5,283 nucleotides of DNA, from NCBI GenBank assembly GCA_034189755.1, contig JAXIHJ010000137.1, positions 1 through 5,283 of the forward strand, given 5' to 3'. Of the stretch, positions 1-5,283 are shown piece after piece. Positions within the stretch are counted from its first letter, which is position 1, and each line of letters opens with the position of its first letter. Below the pieces are notes generated by a model that ran no database searches, was not told the DNA's origin, and saw nothing but the letters and a program-made list of their open reading frames with translations. Source of the stretch: JAXIHJ01 sp034189755 (lineage in GTDB: Bacteria; Planctomycetota; Phycisphaerae; SM23-33). A program made the translations under genes and the position numbers.

Positions 1-5
1 GCCGG

Positions 6-24
6 CCAGTGGGTAGAACACTGG
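6..24. repeat. Small perfect inverted repeat in the leader of the sugar operon
   Basis: CCAGTG (6-11) and CACTGG (19-24) form a perfect 6-bp inverted repeat around a 7-nt spacer. No T-run follows, so it does not look like an intrinsic terminator of a gene to the left. It lies 114 bp upstream of the chosen start of the first gene, and the half-site CCAGTG occurs again at 96-101. It could be an operator half-site pair or chance; no regulator gene is visible in the window. Confidence 0.3.
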
Positions 25-122
25 GATTATAGATACTAAACCAAAGGCGTTTTCCCGTGTTTATTGGGGGGGATTCCCTAGTAGCGTAGATTTTACCAGT
101 GTGTTCGTGTATTTATTGGTTC

Positions 123-130
123 AGAAGGAG
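123..130 (+). promoter_or_regulatory. Shine-Dalgarno that decides the GTG start at 138
   Basis: AGAAGGAG lies 7 nt before the GTG at 138. The longer reading frame opens at another GTG (99), but this motif would then be inside the coding region and nothing comparable precedes 99. The 13 residues gained by the longer start are rich in Cys and aromatic residues and do not look like part of the domain. The start at 138 is therefore preferred. Confidence 0.8.
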
Positions 131-137
131 TGCATTT

Positions 138-1619
138 GTGAGAAGCAATCAGTCCGACAGGTCTCAGATAGGCATGTGGTTCGTCCTGCCGCTGAACATC
201 GCCTATGCCCCGCAGAGGGCCAAGGAAGCAGGGCATGTGCCGCTTTTGGATTACTACGAAGGTTGCGACCCTGAAATAGTTCTTCAGGAGCTGGCTATGA
301 TGAGGCGGGCCGGCGTTGAGTTTATTACATTCAGCAAATGTCCGCCCGCCGCCTTCGAGGGTGATCGCTGGACGCATTTGTTTATGAAGGCCCTTGAGCT
401 TCAGCCGGCCGACGAGCGTCCCTTAAAGGGCTGCATTATCCTGGAAGACTATTGCAAAAGCCCGAACGCCCAGGAGGCGAAAAAGGCTGCGGATTACATC
501 TATGCCAACTGGGCACAGCAGGACTACTATTTCCGCTACCGCGGCAAGCCGCTGTTGCTGATCTTCTGGGACCCGAAGCGGCTCGAGCCGGGCTGGGCCG
601 ACTGGCAGGAGGATCGGTTCACCGTCCTGTTTTTCCAGGACAGGGAAAAGGGCGGTGAAGGCTGGAGCGCCTGGGGCAGCTACCCGAAGACCGAAAGCAA
701 ATGCTGGATGACCGCCATGCCCGGCGCCGATAACACCGTGGAACGAGCCATGGCCCAGGCGACAGTGCTGGAGCGAGCAGATGTCCTTGACGAAGACAAG
801 CAGCTCGTGATGACCCCGACGGTGTACGGGCGAGGCGACGGCGAGTTTTTCAGGAAGTCACTGGAGTACGCCTGGCAAAAGCAGCCGGATATCGTCTATG
901 TCCTTACATGGAACGATTGGGTCAGCGGGACCCACGTCGAGCCCAGCAAGGAAGACGGCTACCTGTACGTGGACATCATGGCCGATGTCGTCGGCGCTGC
1001 GGACCCGAAGAAAGACCCTCTACAGGTTGACAAGCAACTGGTAAGCCGCTTGCAGACGGAACTGGATCTCATCACCGAGCGGATATGCACTCACAACTAC
1101 CGCTATTTCCGAAAAACGATTCGCGTCGGCAAGGATATTTCTAAGGCCAGCCTGGAAATTGCCGCCCAGGACGCCTACCGCTTGTTCATAAACGGCAAAC
1201 TTGTCGCCAGGGAAAACAGGGGCTGGACAAAAATCGGCAACATCGATATAAGCGAGCATCTCCTCGTGGGCGATAACGTGATAGCCGTAGAGGTTGACGA
1301 CTGGGGTAAATTTATTTATCTGGTTTTCGCCGTCGTGAAGGGGGCAGCGGGTCTTATCCTGTCGGGCAGCATCGAACATGACGACGGTGAGCGCACGGAA
1401 TTCGTCTCGGACGGCACGTGGAAGATTTCGGCCGAGGCCGAGCAGAGCTGGACTGAGTGCGATTTTTCAGATGCCGCCTGGCCAAATGCCTCCGTGCTCG
1501 GCAAAGCGTCGGACCCTCGCTGGGAGATTCTCCACAAAGGTTTCAATGACGGCAGGGCCAACTGGATTTGGTCCGACAAACAAGACACGGCGCAAAGGAG
1601 AATATCAGATGGCCGATGA
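138..1619 (+). CDS. GH99/WbsX-like TIM-barrel glycosidase-type protein with C-terminal beta-sandwich
   Basis: This 493-residue protein (from GTG 138) probably acts on a glycan or sugar derivative. Residues about 12-290 resemble the GH99-like/WbsX (also GH71-like) barrel. The domain opens GMW (12-14), then LDYYEGCDPE near 38-46, then a helix leading into AGVEFITF, and it ends with W258-N-D-W-V-S-G-T-H-V-E268-P, the counterpart of the family's WNEWxEGxxLEP signature; the second acidic residue is Asp260 rather than Glu. Residues about 322-470 form a second domain opening YFRKTI, with DAYRLFINGK (345-354) and FSDAAWPNA (443-451). This resembles the N-terminal beta-sandwich of bacterial alpha-L-rhamnosidases and is probably carbohydrate-binding. 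No signal peptide or membrane segment is seen, so the protein should be cytoplasmic unless the start is misplaced. Its last codons overlap the next gene by 11 bp. The C-terminus NWIW (475-478) looks like the start of another such domain that is missing. The substrate is unknown; the fold call is fairly firm and the activity is not. Confidence 0.75.
   Translation: MRSNQSDRSQIGMWFVLPLNIAYAPQRAKEAGHVPLLDYYEGCDPEIVLQELAMMRRAGVEFITFSKCPPAAFEGDRWTHLFMKALELQPADERPLKGCIILEDYCKSPNAQEAKKAADYIYANWAQQDYYFRYRGKPLLLIFWDPKRLEPGWADWQEDRFTVLFFQDREKGGEGWSAWGSYPKTESKCWMTAMPGADNTVERAMAQATVLERADVLDEDKQLVMTPTVYGRGDGEFFRKSLEYAWQKQPDIVYVLTWNDWVSGTHVEPSKEDGYLYVDIMADVVGAADPKKDPLQVDKQLVSRLQTELDLITERICTHNYRYFRKTIRVGKDISKASLEIAAQDAYRLFINGKLVARENRGWTKIGNIDISEHLLVGDNVIAVEVDDWGKFIYLVFAVVKGAAGLILSGSIEHDDGERTEFVSDGTWKISAEAEQSWTECDFSDAAWPNASVLGKASDPRWEILHKGFNDGRANWIWSDKQDTAQRRISDGR
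1594..1600 (+). promoter_or_regulatory. Shine-Dalgarno of the oxidoreductase, inside the upstream gene
   Basis: AAAGGAG lies 8 nt before ATG 1609. It is embedded in the last codons of the glycosidase-like gene, so translation of the second gene is probably coupled to the first. It fixes the oxidoreductase start at 1609; the same frame is open back to 1378, but that extension only shadows the first gene. Confidence 0.85.
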
Positions 1620-2763
1620 GACATTAAAGCTGGCTATGGTTGGTTGTGGCGCTCCCCTCTGGATGTACGCCAGCGTCTTGAAGTACATGAAGTGTTGCAA
1701 ATTTGTTGTCGCGATGGATCCGCAGCGTGAGGCTGCGGAAAAGTTCGCCGGACATACGCCGGGCTGCAAGGTCTACACCGAGTATGAAGACGTTCTTCGC
1801 AACAAGGATGTGGACGCGGTAGTCATAGCCTCGCCGAGCTGGTACCACGAAGAACAGGCCGTCCAGGCCGCCGCAGCCGGGAAACACGTTTTGTGCGAGA
1901 AACCGCTTGCCCCGAGTACGGAGGCATGCGACCGGATGATCAACGCCTGCGAAAAGGCCGGCGTTCGAATTACGGTTTTACACATGAAGCGGTTTAACAA
2001 GGCCTTTCGCAAAGTCAGATGGCTTATCGAACAGGGGCACCTCGGCAAGGTTTTTATGATGCGAAGCGAATGGGACGAACCGTCGCAGTTCGTTATTCAT
2101 CATAACAGGACCAGGAGCGACGCCATGGCGATGGGGGGGCATTTCCAGGACCACGGCCCTCATACCGTAGACCTGGCCCGCTGGTGGCTGGGCGAGGTTG
2201 AGGCCGTCAGCGGCGTTATCCGAATGGTGAACCCCAAAATGCCGGTCGAAGACCTGGCCGTGGCGACGCTGGAACATGAAAACGGGGCTATCTCGGTTCA
2301 CCAGACAACGGTGTATACCTTCCGGCAATGGTTTGAGAGGTATCAGCTTTTCGGCAGTGAGGGCACGCTGGTCGTCCATGGCGACAGGCATACAAGCAGC
2401 ACCCTCGAAGCCCCCAAGATGACCCTGCACAAGGGCCCGGTCCATCACATAGGCGAAGCAGGCGTGGAGCTGGAATACAGCAACCAGATGGACGTTACGC
2501 CGTACAATGCGCCGGTTATTGATGAGGAGATAACCGCCAACCATCAGTACCTGCGCGAGTTTGAGACATTCTCGGAATGCATTCTTCAGGACAAGCCGTT
2601 TCCGGTTACGGTCCATGACAGCCGCCAGACCATCGCCGTGGTGGAGGCGTTATACTACTCGGCCTTCCATGACAAAAAGGTCCGGCTGCCAATACAGCAC
2701 AAGATCGACCTGGCCGAGATTTTCAGCCAGCTCGGGCAGGAGAAGCTGCGTTTCAAGATGTAG
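1609..2763 (+). CDS. Gfo/Idh/MocA-family NAD(P)-dependent oxidoreductase
   Basis: This is a 384-residue cytoplasmic dehydrogenase of the Gfo/Idh/MocA family, whose members oxidise or reduce sugars, inositols and related polyols with NAD(P). The N-terminal Rossmann half (about 6-125) has the nucleotide loop VGCGAP (11-16), Asp37 at the end of strand 2 (typical of NAD preference), the strand DAVVIASPSWYH (69-80) and the hallmark CEKPLAP (96-102), where Lys98 is the conserved catalytic or cofactor-contacting lysine. The C-terminal alpha/beta half carries GGHFQDHGPHTVDLARWW (176-193), the DxxxH motif of the active site (Asp181, His185), followed by the usual open-faced sheet and a final helix. 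Length is normal for the family. The third glycine of the classical GxGxxG is Leu17 here. The gene starts inside the 3' end of the glycosidase-like gene, so the two probably work on the same sugar. No individual substrate can be assigned. Confidence 0.92.
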   Translation: MADETLKLAMVGCGAPLWMYASVLKYMKCCKFVVAMDPQREAAEKFAGHTPGCKVYTEYEDVLRNKDVDAVVIASPSWYHEEQAVQAAAAGKHVLCEKPLAPSTEACDRMINACEKAGVRITVLHMKRFNKAFRKVRWLIEQGHLGKVFMMRSEWDEPSQFVIHHNRTRSDAMAMGGHFQDHGPHTVDLARWWLGEVEAVSGVIRMVNPKMPVEDLAVATLEHENGAISVHQTTVYTFRQWFERYQLFGSEGTLVVHGDRHTSSTLEAPKMTLHKGPVHHIGEAGVELEYSNQMDVTPYNAPVIDEEITANHQYLREFETFSECILQDKPFPVTVHDSRQTIAVVEALYYSAFHDKKVRLPIQHKIDLAEIFSQLGQEKLRFKM

Positions 2764-2887
2764 ACAAAAGTGCTAGCCGCGACGGTTCGGCAAAGCTCAC
2801 CGCAGGACGGGAGCGAGCGGGCAAATAAGGCGTGTCGGTTGTTTTTAACTGAAATTGGTTTTTGTTCGCGTAGTTCGCGGCTAAAAA
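2764..2887. other. Convergent intergenic region between the oxidoreductase and the MFS gene
   Basis: Two genes converge on this 124-bp stretch, so it must hold transcription ends for both strands. It is almost filled by the REP-like element at 2773-2883. T-rich tracts occur near 2840-2865. On the reverse strand, TTTTT-AGC-CGCG and CGCG-AAC-AAAAA (about 2859-2887) can fold into a weak interrupted hairpin; I do not call it a confident intrinsic terminator. No coding potential is seen. Confidence 0.5.
2773..2883. repeat. REP-like intergenic element with inverted TAGCCGCGA ends
   Basis: TAGCCGCGA at 2774-2782 is matched by its exact reverse complement TCGCGGCTA at 2875-2883, giving 9-bp inverted ends about 92 nt apart and pointing inward. 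The left copy is followed by ACGG and, further in, GGGAGCGAGCGGGC (about 2809-2822). The same core followed by GGGAGCGGGC recurs near 4200-4223, which marks this as a member of a repeat family. The right end stops 4 nt short of the MFS stop codon. It could be a REP-type palindromic element or a very short MITE; no clear target-site duplication is visible. Confidence 0.55.
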
Positions 2888-4177
2888 TCAGCGTTTTTTC
2901 GTCGCCGACAGCAGGACCATAAGCCCCACGGCTGCGGCGGCGAGTGCGGCGCCGATGCCGAATGCCCACTGCGGGCCGATGAAACGCCAGAACACGCCGA
3001 ACATCAGGCTCGCCGGCAGCGCAGCGATGCCGACCGCGCCGTGATACAGCCCGTAGGCCGTGCCACGCGACTCGCCGGGAACGCAGTCCGCCACCAGCGC
3101 CTTGGCCGCCCCTTCGGTCATGCCATAGTAGAGACCGTATATCACTATCAGCGCCCAGAATTGCTGCGGCTGGGACGCAGTGGCCATGCCGAGATAGACA
3201 AGGGCGTAGACGGCCCATCCGGCGATTATAATCGGCCGCCGGCCAAGCCTGTCCGACAGGATGCCGCCGGGCAGGCTGAAAACGATCTTCGAGACGTGCA
3301 GCGCCACCCACAGACCTATCAGTTGCCCCAGACCCAGGCCGAACCGCACTTTTCCATAGAATACCAGGAACAAATCGGAGCTGTTGCCCAGCGCGAAGAT
3401 AGTTGCGATGCCGACAAAGGCATAGAATCGCCTCGGCAGGCGCTTCGGCGTGTTGAACCTGTCGTGCGGATGCGTGCGGTCCGACTGCGGCCGGGGCCTG
3501 ATTTCCCTGACCCGTATCAACACCGCCATCGCCGCCAGGCCCGGTAGCAGCGCGATCCAAAACAGCCATCGCAGCGCGGACATCTCCCTAGCCGCGGGGT
3601 CGGCGGTGCTGCCACACCACAGCAACTCGCCCAGAAAAACGTACAGTATGCCGACCGCAGCCAGCGGCCCCAGCACCGCTCCTGTATGGTCCATCACGCG
3701 GTGAAAGCTAAAGGCCAGCCCCCGCACGTTCGGACCGGCCGAATCGCTGATCAGGGCGTCTCGCGGGCTGGTTCTCAGGCCCTTGCCGACGCGGTCGCCG
3801 AATCGCAGGGCGACCACATGCCAGCCGGCGGTCGCCGTCGCCATCAACGGGCGGCACATCGTCGAGATGCCGTACCCAACGACGACCAGGATTTTTCGCC
3901 TGCCGATTACATCGCTTATCCGGCCTGAAAAAATTTTCAGCAGGCTGGCGGTGGCCTCCGCGACGCCCGCCATCAGCCCGACGTAGATTGCCGCCCTACC
4001 GCTGCCGAGAAGCCCGGCAAGAAAGACCGGCAGCAATGGAAAAATCATCTCGCTGGAAAAGTCCGTAAACAGGCTCACCAGGCCTATCATCAGGACATTG
4101 CCGCGAATAGCGCCTCGCCAGGAGCTAACAGCTTTCGTCGAATCACCGGAATGGCTGTTCATGGACACGACAATCAT
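2888..4177 (-). CDS. Major facilitator superfamily (MFS) transporter
   Basis: This is a 429-residue inner-membrane transporter with about 12 predicted hydrophobic segments in two six-helix halves joined by a charged central loop (about 222-250, rich in Arg, Pro and His). MFS motif A appears twice, as expected: GRISDVIGRRK (85-95) and GGILSDRLGRRP (304-315). Subfamily marks are TDFSSEMIFPLLP (38-50), RFGDRVGKGLRTSPRDA (125-141), FHRVMDHTGAVLGP (158-171) and GNSSD (264-268). These occur in MFS proteins commonly annotated as multidrug or sugar efflux, but the substrate cannot be read from sequence. Length is normal and the frame is intact. The start is ambiguous. AAAGAAGG (4186-4179 on the reverse strand) ends only 1 nt before ATG 4177, too close; it is 10 nt before GTG 4168 and 16 nt before ATG 4162, so the true start may be a few codons in. 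The gene follows the hypothetical gene on the same strand across a 98-bp gap holding an inverted repeat. Confidence 0.93.
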   Translation of the reverse strand: MIVVSMNSHSGDSTKAVSSWRGAIRGNVLMIGLVSLFTDFSSEMIFPLLPVFLAGLLGSGRAAIYVGLMAGVAEATASLLKIFSGRISDVIGRRKILVVVGYGISTMCRPLMATATAGWHVVALRFGDRVGKGLRTSPRDALISDSAGPNVRGLAFSFHRVMDHTGAVLGPLAAVGILYVFLGELLWCGSTADPAAREMSALRWLFWIALLPGLAAMAVLIRVREIRPRPQSDRTHPHDRFNTPKRLPRRFYAFVGIATIFALGNSSDLFLVFYGKVRFGLGLGQLIGLWVALHVSKIVFSLPGGILSDRLGRRPIIIAGWAVYALVYLGMATASQPQQFWALIVIYGLYYGMTEGAAKALVADCVPGESRGTAYGLYHGAVGIAALPASLMFGVFWRFIGPQWAFGIGAALAAAAVGLMVLLSATKKR

Positions 4178-4275
4178 ACCTTCTTTGGGTGGAAAGTGCC
4201 CGCTCCCTTCCGGTCGCGGCTAGTCAAACACCGTGCTCATGCAATTTCATCGAAAGCTAGCCGCGAGCGGGCCGG
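4178..4275. other. Intergenic gap between two reverse-strand genes, occupied by an inverted repeat
   Basis: This 98-bp gap separates the stop of the hypothetical gene (4276) from the MFS start. Most of it is the inverted repeat at 4210-4270; what remains on the MFS side holds that gene's Shine-Dalgarno (AAAGAAGG, 4186-4179). No clear promoter was found, so the MFS gene may be read through from upstream or may use a promoter in the loop of the repeat. Confidence 0.4.
4197..4270. repeat. Paired REP-like units (CTAGCCGCGA core) forming a long-loop inverted repeat
   Basis: CCGGTCGCGGCTAG (4210-4223) and CTAGCCGCGAGCGG (4257-4270) are inverted copies, pairing at 13 of 14 positions around a 33-nt loop. 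Read on the reverse strand, the left unit is CTAGCCGCGA, then CCGGAA, then GGGAGCGGGC (4223 down to 4198), sharing both core and tail with the unit at 2773. The right unit is followed by GCGGGCCGG and lies 5 nt from the stop of the hypothetical gene. Transcribed, the pair would fold into a GC-rich stem that could attenuate read-through or protect mRNA ends. There is no U-run. Confidence 0.6.
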
Positions 4276-5283
4276 TTACGGCTTTGCGGGCGCAAGCCGG
4301 CGGCGGCGAAGGGCGCGGTATTCGTCCAGACCGGCGGGCATGGGAAACGCCTTATCGAAATCAAGGCCCTCGAGACGGCATTGAGCTTTAAGAGGCCTGG
4401 CGATAGTGTCGTAGATAATCACCTGTAGTTTCGGCTCGAGCGAGTAGAGCCTGGCGTAAACCTTGACCCTCCCCAGCAGCGGCACGTTATAGCCCAGTAT
4501 GCGAGGCTCGACGAGCAAATCGCAAAGGACGCCGGCCTTCAACATCCCCATAGGCGGCAGCTTGTTCCGCTTGGCTGCGCTTTCCTGATAAACGTCGTAG
4601 ACCCGCCGGGCGTAGCGCATGCTGCTGCGGTAGGAGGCAGAATCATCTCGTGACAGCGCCAGATACGCTGCCACCAGCGACGCCTGAAGCTGATTTCTCG
4701 CCACGGACGGAATCGGTGCGCCCTCGCGGTTGAGGCGATAGACGATGAAGTCCTCCAGTTTCATGTTCCATTCGTCGCCGGCCGGCTCGTAGTTGTCCTT
4801 GATCCACTGGTAGTATTCGGCGGCTTCGGTTCGTCTCTGGCCGGCGTACAGCATGGCGGCGGCGGCGACGAGATAGTTAATGTGCCCGGCCTTTAAGGTG
4901 TTGTCCTTGAACGGCTCCTGCGTCGTTTCGGTAATCGCGTTGATTATTCGCAGATACTCCGCCTGGGTCGATTCGACGAACCGCCAGTCGGCCGCAGAGG
5001 CGATACTCGGTGCATCGGCGTCGCGCGGGTTTTCGCGGTATGCCAGCCGGCCGGACCATGTCAGCGCCTTGAGGCAGTTCATCACGATGCGGTCAGTATT
5101 AAGCGAGTTGATGTCGGCCAGTGCAATGCTGTTGCAGACGTGGATGCCGCAGGTGACCCAGTATAGCCCGTGTGGCTGTACGAGCCGCCAATCCAGCGGG
5201 CCATATCTTTCCATAAGCTGCAACATCCATTCCGGGTCCATCCGGTAGATGTTCCACAGCAACTGCGCCCGCACGAAGGCCAG
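4276..5283 (-). CDS. Hypothetical protein, C-terminal 335 residues (5' end beyond the window)
   Basis: The frame stays open to the right edge, so this is the C-terminal part of a longer protein; the GTG at 5274 is only an internal codon with Leu-Ala-Phe in frame before it. I cannot assign a function. The visible part is soluble and looks mostly helical. Numbering from the edge, it has WNIYRMDPEWMLQLMERYG (10-28) leading into GPLDWRLVQPHGLYW (28-42), a Trp/His-rich signature I associate with large uncharacterised planctomycete proteins. Next comes a helical region with YLVAAAAMLYAGQRRTEAAEYYQWIKDNY, resembling a TPR-type helical hairpin, and a section of helices rich in Tyr and Arg (ARRVYDVYQESAAKR). 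The protein ends with a short basic tail, RRRRLAPAKP. No catalytic motif or membrane segment is seen here; a domain could lie in the missing N-terminus. The MFS gene is 98 bp downstream on the same strand, but a REP-like inverted repeat separates them, so co-transcription is uncertain. Confidence 0.8.
   Translation of the reverse strand: MAFVRAQLLWNIYRMDPEWMLQLMERYGPLDWRLVQPHGLYWVTCGIHVCNSIALADINSLNTDRIVMNCLKALTWSGRLAYRENPRDADAPSIASAADWRFVESTQAEYLRIINAITETTQEPFKDNTLKAGHINYLVAAAAMLYAGQRRTEAAEYYQWIKDNYEPAGDEWNMKLEDFIVYRLNREGAPIPSVARNQLQASLVAAYLALSRDDSASYRSSMRYARRVYDVYQESAAKRNKLPPMGMLKAGVLCDLLVEPRILGYNVPLLGRVKVYARLYSLEPKLQVIIYDTIARPLKAQCRLEGLDFDKAFPMPAGLDEYRALRRRRLAPAKP

Larger units (their letters stand above)
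1..137 (+). other. Non-coding 5' leader of the two-gene sugar operon
   Basis: No credible coding region lies here. The stretch is more AT-rich than the genes and should hold the promoter of the forward operon, but I cannot place sigma-70-like hexamers with proper spacing. Its visible structures are the inverted repeat at 6-24, a G7 run at 66-72, and an imperfect direct repeat: CGTGTTTATTGG at 56-67 and CGTGTATTTATTGG at 106-119, differing by a 2-nt insertion and offset by about 50 bp. A strong Shine-Dalgarno closes the leader. Confidence 0.5.

Noticed and set aside
28..37. TATAGA/GATACT as a -10 element
   Set aside because: No acceptable -35 hexamer lies 16-18 nt upstream; the candidate there is CCAGTG, part of the inverted repeat.
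99..137. Upstream GTG start of the glycosidase-like gene
   Set aside because: No Shine-Dalgarno precedes it, while AGAAGGAG lies 7 nt before the in-frame GTG at 138.
1378..1608. N-terminal extension of the oxidoreductase frame by 77 codons
   Set aside because: It overlaps the 3' part of the first gene, is low-complexity in Arg, Ser and Pro, and lacks a ribosome site; ATG 1609 has AAAGGAG at ideal spacing and starts exactly at the family's N-terminus.
2133..2139. G7 tract in the oxidoreductase as a phase-variation switch
   Set aside because: It simply encodes Met-Gly-Gly in a conserved active-site region; one 7-base run in GC-rich DNA is not evidence of slippage control.
1978..2616. 212-codon frame antisense to the oxidoreductase
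   Set aside because: It is a mirror of a well-supported coding region, with no domain and no ribosome site.
2859..2887. Bidirectional intrinsic terminator
   Set aside because: The stem is only 4 GC pairs plus an A/T stretch split by a 3x3 internal loop, too weak to call; recorded only as a possibility within the convergent region.
2655..3569. 304-codon reverse-strand reading frame
   Set aside because: It overlaps the MFS gene on the same strand in another frame and runs antisense into the oxidoreductase; its composition (Arg, Gly, Ala-rich) is that of a GC-rich shadow and it has no recognisable domain.

Overview
The window looks like chromosomal DNA of a GC-rich environmental bacterium, most likely a planctomycete (Phycisphaerae-like). 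This is inferred from the style of the proteins: a GH99-like glycosidase with a rhamnosidase-N-type beta-sandwich, a Gfo/Idh/MocA oxidoreductase, and a hypothetical protein with motifs that look planctomycete-like to me. It is not shown by a marker gene. There are no RNA genes, CRISPR arrays, transposases or phage genes.

Layout. Bases 1-137 are a non-coding leader with a small inverted repeat and short imperfect direct repeats. Two forward genes follow and overlap by 11 bp: a GH99/WbsX-like TIM-barrel protein with a C-terminal beta-sandwich (138-1619) and a Gfo/Idh/MocA-family NAD(P)-dependent oxidoreductase (1609-2763). Each has a clear Shine-Dalgarno, and the second one lies inside the first gene, so they form a translationally coupled pair. 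Next is a 124-bp convergent intergenic region, then two genes on the reverse strand: a complete MFS transporter (2888-4177) and, upstream of it in transcription order, the C-terminal 335 codons of a large hypothetical protein that runs off the right edge (4276-5283).

Function. The forward pair reads as a small carbohydrate-processing module: a glycoside-active enzyme plus a sugar or cyclitol dehydrogenase. The substrate cannot be named. The MFS transporter belongs to a subfamily usually annotated as drug or sugar efflux and has no demonstrable tie to the forward pair.

The most notable non-genic signal is a short repeat with the core TAGCCGCGA. It occurs four times, only in the two intergenic regions beside the MFS gene, and always as inverted pairs (2774-2883 and 4210-4270). 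This looks like a dispersed REP-like intergenic element. I found no convincing new multi-gene system; apart from the repeats and the incomplete-looking C-terminus of the first gene, the window is ordinary.
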